DNA of 64,000 nucleotides from JBBROS01 sp965217935 (GCA_965217935.1 OZ244581.1:1054001-1118000), one strand, 5' to 3'; counted from the stretch's first letter, positions 23,979 through 32,907 are shown. The notes: generated by a model not told the origin, from the sequence alone. Translations and numbers: made by a program.

Positions 23979-24171
23979 CGGCCGGGCTGTTCCATTCGGA
24001 GAACGTGACGAATGGATCGTCTATGCCGCCCTCGGGTTGGATGCGGGTCAGAACGACCCGGCTGCCCTCTATCGTATAAGCGATCTCATCGCCCTCACGC
24101 AGACGGAGCGCAGTTCGCACTGCCTGCGGAATGGTCGTCTGCGCTTTGCTGGTGAGCTTGCTCGTAACCAC
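23953..24171 (-). CDS. AbrB/MazE-type antitoxin
   Basis: This 72-residue protein has a SpoVT-AbrB DNA-binding swapped-hairpin domain: SKLTSKAQTTIPQAVRTALRLREGDEI at positions 4-30. The C-terminal tail PFVTFSEWNSPADVDAYAG should wrap the toxin. It starts at GTG, since the only nearby ATG is out of frame. It overlaps the toxin gene. A near-perfect palindrome lies 10 bases upstream of the start and probably serves for autoregulation. Confidence 0.85.
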   Translation of the reverse strand: MVTSKLTSKAQTTIPQAVRTALRLREGDEIAYTIEGSRVVLTRIQPEGGIDDPFVTFSEWNSPADVDAYAGL

Positions 24172-24180
24172 GTAGCCATC

Positions 24181-24215
24181 GTAAGGAATTTCCTTACATA
24201 GAGCAAGTATCTTGC
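24181..24215. promoter_or_regulatory. operator-like palindromes upstream of the antitoxin gene
   Basis: GTAAGGAATTTCCTTAC (24181-24197) has two perfect 8-base arms around one base. It is followed by GCAAGTATCTTGC (24203-24215), with five-base arms around TAT. Both are AT-richer than the surroundings and lie within 45 bases of the antitoxin start. AbrB/MazE antitoxins usually bind such palindromes in their own promoter, with the toxin as co-repressor. The rest of 24216-24398 shows no supported feature. Confidence 0.6.
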
Positions 24216-24398
24216 AAGTGCGCTCGAACCAAACGGCTTTCGCGTCGAGCTTTGATTGAACTGGGCACGGCAGCTTTCGTTGGCCTCATCGGCAACCGGA
24301 CGGTCCGCTACCCAACATAGCCGGGAACAGCCGCGGCGATCCGTTGCCGAACACCATGCTTACGACGGCTGGTCAGGTCAGGGCTCTAAACCTGGACA

Positions 24399-24527
24399 CT
24401 ATTCCTCCTGGAACACCCACGGCACATCCCTCCAGCAGCAACAACGCACCTCGTCAATCAAGCCAAAGCGCGCCGGCGTCGCGAGAGCCGACAGCGTCAG
24501 CATCGCGGCCACTGGCGCGGCCCGCAT
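24399..24527 (-). CDS. 42-residue secreted-looking Cys-rich micro-ORF coupled to the aldehyde dehydrogenase
   Basis: The ATG overlaps the dehydrogenase stop codon (TGATG), so ribosomes could restart directly. The first roughly 19 residues look like a signal peptide (MRAAPVAAMLTLSALATPA). They are followed by a short tail with three consecutive cysteines, a tryptophan and an acidic end (VRCCCWRDVPWVFQEE). The frame has no homologue I recognise. It could be a secreted metal- or redox-active peptide, a leader peptide with a Cys-codon run, or chance. It is too short to judge by codon use. Confidence 0.4.
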   Translation of the reverse strand: MRAAPVAAMLTLSALATPARFGLIDEVRCCCWRDVPWVFQEE

Positions 24528-25963
24528 CAGCCGGCGGCCTGGCTGACGAACTTGGTGACCAGATACGCCTCGATCGCCTCCGCGCCGCCCTCCGAGCCTT
24601 GCCCGCTGTCCTTGACGCCGCCGAACGGCACCTCGGGCAACGCGAGGCCGATGTGGTTGATGGTCATCATGCCGGCCTCGACACGGGCGGCAACGGCGGC
24701 GGCGGTGCTGGTGGAGCGGGTGTAGGCGTAGCTGGCCAGGCCATAGGGCAGGCGGTTGGCTTCGGCGACCAGCTCGTCCATGCCCCCGAATGGGGCGATG
24801 ACCGCCAAGGGGCCGAACGGCTCCTCGTTCATCACGCGCATCTCGGTGCTGACGCCGGTCATCACCGTCGGCTCGAAGAAATTGCCCTTGTTGCCGATGC
24901 GCTTGCCGCCGGTGCGGACCTCGGCGCCCTTCTGCACCGCGTCGGCGATGAGCGTCTCCATCGCGGCGATGCGCCGCGGGTTGGCCAGCGGCCCCATCTG
25001 CGTGCCCTTCTCCATGCCGTCGCCCACTTTCACGGCTTGGGCCGCCTCGGTGAAGCGGTCGACGAACTGCTCATACGCCTGCTCCTGCACGAGAAACCGG
25101 GTCGGCGCGATGCAGACCTGCCCGGCGTTGCGGAACTTCGCGGCGGCGAGCTGCTTGGTTGCCGCCTCCAGGTCGGCATCGTTGAACACGATGGCCGGGG
25201 CATGGCCGCCAAGCTCCATCGTCGCCCGCTTCATGTGCAGCCCGGCGAGACCTGCCAACTGCTTGCCCACCGCGGTCGAGCCGGTAAACGAGATCTTGCG
25301 GATGGTCGGATGCGGGATGAGGTATTCGGAGATCTCGGACGGCGTGCCGAACACCAGCTGCACCACGCCGGCCGGCAGCCCGGCATCGACGTAGCAGCGG
25401 ACCAGCTCCATGCAGGACGCCGGCGTCTCCTCCGGGCCTTTGACGATAATGGAGCACCCGGCGGCCAGCGCGATGGCGATCTTGCGGTTGGCCTGATTGA
25501 TGGGGAAGTTCCACGGCGTGAAGGCGGCGACCGGGCCGACCGGCTCGCGCAGGGAAAGCTGGTAGACGCCGTCGGCGCGGGCGGGGATGACGCGGCCGTA
25601 GGTGCGGCGGGCCTCTTCCGCGAACCAGTCGATGATGTCGGCGCTGGCCAGGGCCTCGACTTTGGCCTCGCCGACCGGCTTGCCCTGTTCGAGCGTCATC
25701 AGTTGGGCGATGTTCCCGGCCCGCTCGCGCAGCAAGTCAGCCGCCTTGCGCATCAGCTTGCTGCGATCGAAGGCCGAGACCCGGCGCCAGGTCTCGAAGC
25801 CCTTGGCGGTCGCGTCCAGCGCGCGGTTGAGGTCGGCGATGCCGGCGTGGGCGAGCAGGCCGTTCACCTCGCCGGTAGCCGGGTTCATGACTTCGAGGGT
25901 CTTGCCGGACTGGGCGCCGGTCCATTCGCCGTCGATGTGCAGTTGCACGTTGGGATAGGTCAT
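24527..25963 (-). CDS. NAD(P)-dependent aldehyde dehydrogenase, succinate-semialdehyde dehydrogenase type
   Basis: This 478-residue cytoplasmic enzyme has the aldehyde dehydrogenase fold with FTPWNFPINQ, SFTGSTAVGK, the general-base Glu in MELGGHAP near residue 249 and the nucleophilic Cys in NAGQVC near residue 284. Overall it most resembles GabD-like enzymes that oxidise succinate or related semialdehydes. VKGPEETP replaces the common KPAEETP, and the post-cysteine segment IAPTRF is unusual for GabD, so another semialdehyde is possible. GGAAG precedes the ATG. It is divergent from an aminotransferase, which may supply the semialdehyde. Confidence 0.88.
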   Translation of the reverse strand: MTYPNVQLHIDGEWTGAQSGKTLEVMNPATGEVNGLLAHAGIADLNRALDATAKGFETWRRVSAFDRSKLMRKAADLLRERAGNIAQLMTLEQGKPVGEAKVEALASADIIDWFAEEARRTYGRVIPARADGVYQLSLREPVGPVAAFTPWNFPINQANRKIAIALAAGCSIIVKGPEETPASCMELVRCYVDAGLPAGVVQLVFGTPSEISEYLIPHPTIRKISFTGSTAVGKQLAGLAGLHMKRATMELGGHAPAIVFNDADLEAATKQLAAAKFRNAGQVCIAPTRFLVQEQAYEQFVDRFTEAAQAVKVGDGMEKGTQMGPLANPRRIAAMETLIADAVQKGAEVRTGGKRIGNKGNFFEPTVMTGVSTEMRVMNEEPFGPLAVIAPFGGMDELVAEANRLPYGLASYAYTRSTSTAAAVAARVEAGMMTINHIGLALPEVPFGGVKDSGQGSEGGAEAIEAYLVTKFVSQAAG

Positions 25964-26039
25964 CGTTCTTCCTTTTCTGGCGTTGGGGTCATATTGCGCC
26001 ACGCCGGCCGCATGGTCGAGACACAGCCGAGGACACCGC

Positions 26040-27215
26040 ATGCTTGCCATCAACCCGCTGCTCGAAGCGGTCGAGACGCCGCCGATCCCCGAGGCGCACG
26101 CCTGGGCGGCGCGGTATGACGGGCGGCGGGGGCCGTTGCTGGATCTGTGCCAGGCGGTGCCGGGGTATCCGCCGCATCCGGGGCTGCTGCAGCGCGCGGC
26201 GGCGGCGGCGGGGGACGCGGCCAATGCGCGGTACGGGCTGATCGACGGCGACCTGGCGCTGAGGAAGGCCTATGCGGCGGACGTTTCGGCGACGTATGGC
26301 GGGACGGTCGGGCCGGAGCAGGCGGCGATCACGGCCGGGTGCAACCAGGCGTTCGTCGCGGCGATGATGACGTTGGCGCAGCGGGGCGACAACGTGCTGC
26401 TGCCGGCGCCCTGGTTCTGGAACCACCAGCAAAGCTGCACGATGCTCGGAATCGAGCCGCGGCCCCTGCCCTGCCGCGCCGCGGACGGCTTCGTGCCGGA
26501 TGCCGAGAAGGCCGCCGCGTTGATCGACGCGCGGACGCGGGCGATTGTTCTGATCACGCCGAACAACCCGACGGGCGCGGTCTACCCGCCGGCGGCGATC
26601 GAACGGTTCGAGGCGCTGTGCCGGTCGCGCGGGATCGCCTTGATCCTGGACGAGACCTACCGGGATTTCCTGCCGGTCGGGCAGGAGCGGGCGCATGGGC
26701 TGTTCACGCGGGCGGACTGGGCCGGGTCCGTGGTGCAGCTCTACAGTTTCAGCAAGGCGTATTGTGTGCCGGGGCATCGGGTGGGGGCGATGGTCGCCGA
26801 TGCGGGGGTGATCGCGCAGGCGGCGAAGGCGCTGGATTGCCTGCATATCTGCCCGCAGCGGGGGGCGCAGGCGGCGTTGGCCTGGGCGATCCCCGCGTTG
26901 CCCGAGTGGCGGGCTGAGAACCGGGCACGGATCAACCGGCGGGCGGAGGCGTTCCGGGACGGGTTTCAACGGTTGCCAGCCTGGCGGATGGAGTCGCTCG
27001 GGGCCTACTTCGCCTACGTGCGGCATCCGTTCGAGGGCGTGGCGGCGGCGCGGGTCGCCGAGCGGATGGCGGTCGAGGCCGGGGCCGTCTGCCTGCCCGG
27101 CAGCGCGTTCGGGCCGGGGCAGGAAGGGCATGTGCGGCTGGCGTTCGCCAATCTGGCGCGGGAGGACATCGCCGGCCTGATCGGTCGGATCAGCTCAATG
27201 CGGCCGTTCTCGTGA
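26040..27215 (+). CDS. class I/II pyridoxal-phosphate aminotransferase
   Basis: This 391-residue protein is of the aspartate-aminotransferase fold type I. TPNNPTGAVYP carries the cofactor-contacting Asn, ILDETYRDF carries the Asp-x-x-Tyr pair, and YSFSKAYCVPGHRVG carries the Schiff-base Lys near residue 239. A C-terminal HVRLAFAN gives the substrate-binding Arg. The start at 26040 is the first ATG after the divergent promoter with the dehydrogenase. It may work with that dehydrogenase in amino acid breakdown. Its 3' end overlaps the convergent recQ gene by 26 bases. Confidence 0.88.
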   Translation: MLAINPLLEAVETPPIPEAHAWAARYDGRRGPLLDLCQAVPGYPPHPGLLQRAAAAAGDAANARYGLIDGDLALRKAYAADVSATYGGTVGPEQAAITAGCNQAFVAAMMTLAQRGDNVLLPAPWFWNHQQSCTMLGIEPRPLPCRAADGFVPDAEKAAALIDARTRAIVLITPNNPTGAVYPPAAIERFEALCRSRGIALILDETYRDFLPVGQERAHGLFTRADWAGSVVQLYSFSKAYCVPGHRVGAMVADAGVIAQAAKALDCLHICPQRGAQAALAWAIPALPEWRAENRARINRRAEAFRDGFQRLPAWRMESLGAYFAYVRHPFEGVAAARVAERMAVEAGAVCLPGSAFGPGQEGHVRLAFANLAREDIAGLIGRISSMRPFS

Positions 27216-28998
27216 CGATCCCGAGCACGCCCTCCCCGTACCGCTCCAGCTTCGACGCCCCCACGCCGCGAATGCCGCCAAGCTGCGTCAGCGTCGTGGG
27301 GCGCGTGGCCACGATGTCCCGCAGCACGCTGTCGTGGAAGATCACGTAGGGCGGCACGCCCTGCTGCTTCGCCTCCTTTGCCCGCCATTGGCGCAGGGCT
27401 TCGAAGGCCGGGTCATCCGCCGCCACGGCAACAGTCTCGGCCGCCCGGTCGCGCCGCACCTTGCCACGCTCGCGCGGAGGCCGCGCCGCAGGCTCCGGCT
27501 CGTCGCGCAGCATCACCGTCTGCTCGCTGCGCAGGATCGATCGCGCCGCGTCCGGCACCAGCACCAGGCTGGCGAACTCCCCGCTCTCGGTCCGCAGCGC
27601 GCCGCGGGCGATCAACTGCCGGATCACCCCGCGCCAGAACCCCGCCGGGCGGTCCGCGCCCACGCCGTAGGTCGGCAGCCGGTCGTGGCCGTGCTTCTTG
27701 ACCATCGGCGTGTCCTGGCCGCGGAGCACGCTGATGACGTGCATCGCCCCGAACAACTGCCCAGTGCGGTAGATGGCCGAGAGCACCTTCTGCGCCGCCA
27801 CCGTGCCGTCAATTAAGGCCACCGGGTTGCGGCAATTGTCGCAGTGGCCGCAATCCGCGCCGAGGTCCTCGCCGAAGCAGGCCAGCAGCGAGCGGGTGCG
27901 GCAGCCCATCGTCTCAGTGAACTGGATCATCGCCTCCAGGCGCTCGCGCATCACCCGCTTCTGCGCCTCGGGGGCTGCGGATTGCGCCAGCCAATGCCGG
28001 GCGCGGGCGATGTCCTCGCCGCCGTAGAGCAGCAGCGTGTCCGCCCGCTCGCCATCGCGCCCGGCGCGGCCGATCTGCTGGTAGAACGCCTCCGGGCTGT
28101 CCGGCATGTCCAGGTGAGCGACGAAGCGGACGTCCGGGCGGTCGATGCCCATGCCGAAGGCGATGGTCGCCACCATCACCACCGGCTCGCCGCTGCGGAA
28201 CCGGGTCAGCGCCACCCGTTTCTCCACCGGCGACAGCCCGGCATGGAACGGCGCCGCGGCGATTGACCGCTCCTGCAGGCGCTGGGCGATGCGCTCGGTC
28301 TTGTTGCGGCTGCCGCAATAGACGATGCCGGCCTGGCTCCGGTGCTTGCCGAGCAGCTCCAGCAGCTCCGCCGTTTCCCCCACCTTCGCCCGCGCGGCGA
28401 CGTGGAGGTTGGGGCGATGGAAGCTGGCGGTGAACACCTCGGCCTCGGGCATGTCGAGGGCCGAGAGGATGTCGGCGCGCGTGCGCGGGTCGGCGGTCGC
28501 GGTCAGGGCGATGCGGGGCACGCCCGGGAACCGCTCGGCGAGCCGGGCCAGGCCGCGGTACTCCGGGCGGAACTCGTGGCCCCAGGCGCTGACGCAATGC
28601 GCCTCGTCGATGGCGATCAGCGCGATGCGGCGGCGGCGCAGCCGGTCGAGCGTGCCGGGCATCAGCAGCCGTTCCGGCGACAGATAGACCATGTCCAGCG
28701 ACCCGGCCTCCAGCGCCGCCGCCGTCGCCCGCGCCTCGTCCGGGTCGATCTCGGAATGCAGCGCCGCGACCGCGACGCCGAGCTGGCGCAAGGCCGCGAC
28801 CTGGTCGTCCATCAGCGCGATCAGCGGCGAGACGATGATGGCCGTGCCGGGGCGACATAGCGCCGGGATCTGGTAGCACAAGCTCTTGCCGCCCCCGGTC
28901 GGCATCAGCACCAGCGCATCGCCGCCGGCCATGACCTGCTCGATAGCGGCGGCTTGCAGGCCGCGGAACTCGGGATAGCCGAAGACGCGGCGCAGCAC
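27190..28998 (-). CDS. recQ: ATP-dependent DNA helicase RecQ
   Basis: This 602-residue helicase has MPTGGGKSLCYQIPAL (Walker A, near residue 33), IDEAHCVSAWGHEFRPEY, GRAGRDGERAD and a zinc-binding cluster CRTRSLLACFGEDLGADCGHCDNC split over two segments. A winged-helix region follows, then a C-terminal HRDC domain (about residues 520-595). It unwinds DNA in recombination repair. The start is a GTG; an in-frame stop lies ten codons upstream, so little extension is possible. It lies 27 bases after the OmpA-like gene on the same strand. Confidence 0.95.
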   Translation of the reverse strand: MLRRVFGYPEFRGLQAAAIEQVMAGGDALVLMPTGGGKSLCYQIPALCRPGTAIIVSPLIALMDDQVAALRQLGVAVAALHSEIDPDEARATAAALEAGSLDMVYLSPERLLMPGTLDRLRRRRIALIAIDEAHCVSAWGHEFRPEYRGLARLAERFPGVPRIALTATADPRTRADILSALDMPEAEVFTASFHRPNLHVAARAKVGETAELLELLGKHRSQAGIVYCGSRNKTERIAQRLQERSIAAAPFHAGLSPVEKRVALTRFRSGEPVVMVATIAFGMGIDRPDVRFVAHLDMPDSPEAFYQQIGRAGRDGERADTLLLYGGEDIARARHWLAQSAAPEAQKRVMRERLEAMIQFTETMGCRTRSLLACFGEDLGADCGHCDNCRNPVALIDGTVAAQKVLSAIYRTGQLFGAMHVISVLRGQDTPMVKKHGHDRLPTYGVGADRPAGFWRGVIRQLIARGALRTESGEFASLVLVPDAARSILRSEQTVMLRDEPEPAARPPRERGKVRRDRAAETVAVAADDPAFEALRQWRAKEAKQQGVPPYVIFHDSVLRDIVATRPTTLTQLGGIRGVGASKLERYGEGVLGIVTRTAALS

Positions 28999-29025
28999 GT
29001 CCTGCGGAGCGGCGGGTGGCAGGGG

Positions 29026-29445
29026 TCAGCTCCCCAGCCGCAGCTCCACCCGGCGGTCCTCGATGCCCGGTTGGCCCTCAGCGGCGGCGCGCGGCTGCTG
29101 CTCGATGCGGCTCGGGCGGATGCCTTGCGCAACCAGCGCGTCGGTGACCACCTGGGCGCGGAGCCGGGCCAACGTCCTGGTCGCTTCGGCAGAGCTCAGG
29201 CCGGCGGAATAGCCGGAGACGACGACCGAGCGGCGGCGGGCTGCCTGGGCATCGGCCGCGAAATCGGCGATGACCTTCTGCGCCGGTGCGTCGAGCGCTG
29301 CGGAACTCGGGTTGAAGAACAGCACGGAGCGGGGCGGGGCGTCGACGGGCTGCTTCGCGCAGGCGCCGAGCACGAGCAAGGGCGCGGCAACGCAGAGCCA
29401 ACGTCTGGAGGCGCGAGAGAAAAAAGCCGGATCAGGCACAGGCAA
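29026..29445 (-). CDS. OmpA-like domain lipoprotein
   Basis: This 139-residue protein has a lipoprotein signal ending in LVLGAC (Cys29). A small OmpA-like peptidoglycan-binding domain follows, with VLFFNPSSAALDAPAQKVI, VSGYSAGLSSAEATRTLARLRAQVV and a C-terminal RRVELRL. The family anchors the outer membrane to peptidoglycan. The start is GTG. A decayed family A repeat ends seven bases upstream of the start codon. It precedes recQ closely but a functional link is unlikely. Confidence 0.8.
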   Translation of the reverse strand: MPVPDPAFFSRASRRWLCVAAPLLVLGACAKQPVDAPPRSVLFFNPSSAALDAPAQKVIADFAADAQAARRRSVVVSGYSAGLSSAEATRTLARLRAQVVTDALVAQGIRPSRIEQQPRAAAEGQPGIEDRRVELRLGS

Positions 29446-29452
29446 ACTCCGA

Positions 29453-29517
29453 GTTAGGGCAGCGCCGGCGTGAGCGCTTCAGCACGACGAGAAAGCGGCC
29501 GTCTACATAAAAACTAA
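29453..29517 (-). repeat. structured intergenic repeat family A, decayed copy 4 (minus strand)
   Basis: Read on the minus strand it runs CTTAGTTTTTATGTAG, then GGCCGCTTTCTCGTCG, then GTGCTGAAGCGCTCACG and CCGGCGCTGCCCTAAC. This aligns end to end with copy 3 (CTTAGCCTTTGTTTTG to GCTGCCCTAACG) with many substitutions and weakened stems. Like copy 3 it lies immediately before a start codon, here that of the OmpA-like lipoprotein. Confidence 0.5.
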
Positions 29518-29613
29518 GAACGTACTCGGGACCGCCTGCTGCGATTATCTTTGAATAAACTTTTGGTCAAAGCCGGATGGTCATTGGTTTGCGGGGCCGG
29601 CGTCAACGCGGCT

Positions 29614-31227
29614 TCACCGTGCCGCGGCCACGGCCCGGCCGCCGCTCAGACGCCAGATCCGGTCAAGCCGCTCGACGCCCAGCAGGCGGTGGACGATCAG
29701 GATGAGGGTGCGACCGTGCGCCGCATCGTTCAGGGTGGTGAAGAACGCGCGCTCCGCGGCGGCGTCGAGCCCGGTGGCCGGCTCGTCCAGGATCAGGATC
29801 GGCGCTTCGGACACGAGCGCCCGCGCCAAGGCGACCCGGCGCTGCTGGCCGCCGGACAACCCGGCTCCGGCCTCGCCGATCCAGGCGTTGAGCCCGTCCG
29901 GCAACGCCCGGATCACCTCGTCAAGCCCGGCCTGCGCCAACGCGCGCCACAATGCGGCATCGTCGGCATCCGGGCGGCCGAGCAGCAGGTTGGCGCGCAC
30001 GGTATCGGCGAATACGTGGGTGGATTGGCTGAGCCAAGCCATCCGGGAGCGGACGTCCGCCGCGTCGAGCCGGGCAAGATCGATGCCGCCGAGCAGCACC
30101 CGCCCCTCGCCCGGGCTCGCCACCTTCAACGCCAGCGCGGCCAGAGTGGACTTGCCGGCGCCGGACGGGCCGAGGATCGCGATCCGGCTGCCGGCAGGGA
30201 TGTCGAGGGTCAGGCCGTCGAGCACGGGGGCGCGGCCGGGCCAGGCGAACTGCACCTGCTCGAACCTCAGCGCGTTGCCTGCGGGAAGCGGGGTCGGCCT
30301 GGCCGGCTCGGCGGAGGCGGCGTCGGGCCGGGCCGCCTCAAGCACGCGGGCGGCGGCGGCGCTCGCGTGCCCGGCCAGGGCGCCGGCGCGGGGCATGACC
30401 GCGGCGGCCTCGAATGCCGCCAGGGTGAGCAGGACGGCGGGAAGCAGCATGCCGGGCGGGAACGCGGAGACGACGACGAGCAGCAGGGCGGCCTGGGCGC
30501 AGAGGGACGCGCCCGCCTGGGCATAGGCAGCGCGTCGCGCAATAGTGCGCTGGGCCGCGAACACCGAAGCCTCGCGAGCCTGGACCTGGGCCAACATGCG
30601 GCCCTCGTTGCCGAAGGCGCGCACCTCCCTCATGCCGCCGAGGGCGTCCACGGCCGCGACGCGCAGCCCGGATGCCGCAGCGCTCAGCCGCCCGCCGCAG
30701 GCCAAGGTCGCCCGGGCGGCGAGCCAGGGGATGACCAGGGCGGCGATGACGAACAGGATGCAGACGGCGAATGCCAGGAGCGGGTCGGAGGCCCCCAGCA
30801 GCGCCAGCAGCAGCGGCAGCAGCACGCAGGCGGCGACCAGGGGGATGATGATGCGGAGATACAGCCCGTCGAGCGCATCGACGTCGCCTACGAGCCGGGC
30901 GAGGGCGTCGCCCCGGCGCAGGAAGCCGAGCCCGCCCGCAGAGCGCCGCGCCAGCCCGCGGAACATCCAGACGCGGAGGGCTGCCAGCGCCTGGAAGGTC
31001 GCGCGGTGGGTTGCCAGCCGCTCCAGGTAGCGCAGCACGACCCGGCCCGCGCCGAACCCGCGCAGCGCGATCAGCAGCAGCGCGCCGCCGGCCGCGGCCG
31101 CCGTGGACCCGGCCGCGAACGCCAGGCCGGCCATGGCCAGCACTGACGCCACCGTGGCGGCGGCGCCGAGCAGCAAGGCGGGCGACTGGCGGCGCCAAAG
31201 TTGCAGCACGCGCAGCAGCGGCGTCAC
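29614..31227 (-). CDS. cydC: thiol reductant ABC exporter subunit CydC
   Basis: This 537-residue half-transporter has six membrane segments, then a nucleotide-binding domain with GPSGAGKST, the signature LSGGQQRR and LILDEPATGLD. CydDC exports cysteine and glutathione to the periplasm and is needed to assemble cytochrome bd and c-type cytochromes. The start is GTG, overlapping the cydD stop codon (GTGA), so the pair is coupled. No cydAB genes lie in the window. Confidence 0.93.
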   Translation of the reverse strand: MTPLLRVLQLWRRQSPALLLGAAATVASVLAMAGLAFAAGSTAAAAGGALLLIALRGFGAGRVVLRYLERLATHRATFQALAALRVWMFRGLARRSAGGLGFLRRGDALARLVGDVDALDGLYLRIIIPLVAACVLLPLLLALLGASDPLLAFAVCILFVIAALVIPWLAARATLACGGRLSAAASGLRVAAVDALGGMREVRAFGNEGRMLAQVQAREASVFAAQRTIARRAAYAQAGASLCAQAALLLVVVSAFPPGMLLPAVLLTLAAFEAAAVMPRAGALAGHASAAAARVLEAARPDAASAEPARPTPLPAGNALRFEQVQFAWPGRAPVLDGLTLDIPAGSRIAILGPSGAGKSTLAALALKVASPGEGRVLLGGIDLARLDAADVRSRMAWLSQSTHVFADTVRANLLLGRPDADDAALWRALAQAGLDEVIRALPDGLNAWIGEAGAGLSGGQQRRVALARALVSEAPILILDEPATGLDAAAERAFFTTLNDAAHGRTLILIVHRLLGVERLDRIWRLSGGRAVAAAR

Positions 31228-32894
31228 GCGACCCCCTGGACGGCGTCGGCGTGGCCGGGTTCGAGCATGATGCGCCGTCCGCTGAACGCCATCGCGGCGC
31301 TGGAATGGGCGGCCATGATGACGGTGCGCCCGATCGCGAGCCGGCGCAGGCTTTCGAGCACGTCGGCCTCGGTCGTTGGGTCGAGGTGCGCCGTCGGTTC
31401 ATCAAGCAGCAGCAGCGGAGCGTTGCGGAGGAACGCGCGGGCGACCGCCACCCGCTGCGCCTGGCCGCCGGAGAGGCCGTAGCCGCCCTCGCCGATGGGC
31501 GTGTCCAATCCATGCGGCAACGCGGCGGCAACCTTCGCCAGCCCGGCGGCCCGGGCGGCGTTCTCGACCGCCTCATCGTCCGCGTCCTCGCGCCCGAAGC
31601 GGATGTTGTCGCGGATGCTGCCGGCGAACAGCACCGGGCGCTGGCCGATCCAGGCCGTCATGCGCGACAGGGCCTGCGGCGTGATGGTGGCAAGCTCGGC
31701 GCCGTTGATCGCGATGCGGCCCGATTGCGGGGCGATGAAGCCGAGCAGCAGTTCGAGCACCGTCGATTTTCCCGCGCCGGACGGCCCGACCAGCACGGCG
31801 GTCTCGTTCGCGGGCACGCGGAAGCTCAATCGGTCCAGCACGCGCCCGCGCGACGGGTCCCAGCTATAGCTCACCTGATCGAACGAGACGGTGACCCCGG
31901 AGGCGGCGACGGTGCGGACGGCGGGCGCTGGGAGCGCTGCCGGCGCGGGCGGCAGGGCGCTGAAGGTCTCGGCAGCCGTGGTCGCGTGCAGGCGGTCCTG
32001 GTAGGCGGCCGCGAACGCGCGCAACGGTGCGAAGAACTCGGCCACGAGCACGATGCCGAACACGGCGGCGACCGGCCGCAGGGTTCCGGCGCGCCACTCC
32101 ACGCCTGCGCGGACCGCCAGGATGATCAGCACGGCCGCAGCGGCGGCATCGAGGAAGGCGGACGAGAGAAAGGCGACGCGCAGCACGCGCATGGTCCGCT
32201 GGCTAAGCTCGGTGGCCGCATCCTGGAGCCGGCGGGCCTCCGCCTCGGCCTGGCCGGCCAGGACGATGGTCGCCATGCCGCGCACGCGGTCGAGGAAACG
32301 GGCCTGCAGCCTGGCCATGGCGGTGAACTGCTTGTGCGACGCGGCGGCGGCGCCGATGCCGGCTATGGCCATGCCGACCGGCACCAGCACGCCGCCCGCC
32401 GCCATAATCGCCGCCGCGACAGGGTCTCTGGCGAGGACGGCCAGCGCCACCAGCACGGGTGCCGCCCAGGCGAGCGTCGCGGCCGGGAGCCAGCGGGCGA
32501 AGTAGCCGTCGAGCGCGTCGACTTGGTCCACCGCGGCTGCGACATCGGCGCCCGCCGAGCCGATGCCGTGCGGCCCGGCGGTGAACGCCGCCACCAGGTA
32601 GTTCGTGCGCAGCCTGCGCCTTGCTGCGGCGCCTGCCTCGAACGCGCGCCGATCCGCCAGCAGGCCCAAGCCGGCGCGCAACAGCGCCATCGCCGCGAAC
32701 AGCGCCGACCAGAGCGCTGGCTGCTGAACGACGCCGCCGAATAGGGCCGGACCGACGAACTCGGCGACGCACCATGCCTGCACGGTCGCTGCGGCGGCCC
32801 CGATCAGGCCCATTGCGACGATCGGCCTCGTGGCCCGGCGCGCGAGAGCGGATTGCTGGCGCAACCATGCGGCACCCGGCTTCGCGGCTTTCAT
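31224..32894 (-). CDS. cydD: thiol reductant ABC exporter subunit CydD
   Basis: This 556-residue half-transporter is the partner of CydC. Membrane segments fill about residues 25-300. The ATPase domain has VGPSGAGKST, LSGGQAQR and LLLLDEPTAHLD. I chose the ATG at 32894 (MKAAKPGAAWLRQQ) because it lies just after the amidohydrolase stop and matches the usual short hydrophilic N-terminus. A longer frame reaching 32984 would overlap that gene. It forms the inner-membrane heterodimer that moves thiols to the periplasm. Confidence 0.92.
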   Translation of the reverse strand: MKAAKPGAAWLRQQSALARRATRPIVAMGLIGAAAATVQAWCVAEFVGPALFGGVVQQPALWSALFAAMALLRAGLGLLADRRAFEAGAAARRRLRTNYLVAAFTAGPHGIGSAGADVAAAVDQVDALDGYFARWLPAATLAWAAPVLVALAVLARDPVAAAIMAAGGVLVPVGMAIAGIGAAAASHKQFTAMARLQARFLDRVRGMATIVLAGQAEAEARRLQDAATELSQRTMRVLRVAFLSSAFLDAAAAAVLIILAVRAGVEWRAGTLRPVAAVFGIVLVAEFFAPLRAFAAAYQDRLHATTAAETFSALPPAPAALPAPAVRTVAASGVTVSFDQVSYSWDPSRGRVLDRLSFRVPANETAVLVGPSGAGKSTVLELLLGFIAPQSGRIAINGAELATITPQALSRMTAWIGQRPVLFAGSIRDNIRFGREDADDEAVENAARAAGLAKVAAALPHGLDTPIGEGGYGLSGGQAQRVAVARAFLRNAPLLLLDEPTAHLDPTTEADVLESLRRLAIGRTVIMAAHSSAAMAFSGRRIMLEPGHADAVQGVA

Positions 32895-32907
32895 TCGTCT
32901 GGAGCGC

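Noticed and set aside
24265..24300. Further copy of repeat family A
   Set aside because: Only about 15 bases (GGCAGCTTTCGTTGGC) resemble the element and no stem is formed.
24216..24398. Additional gene between antitoxin and micro-ORF
   Set aside because: Short frames only, with no ribosome binding site and no recognisable motif.
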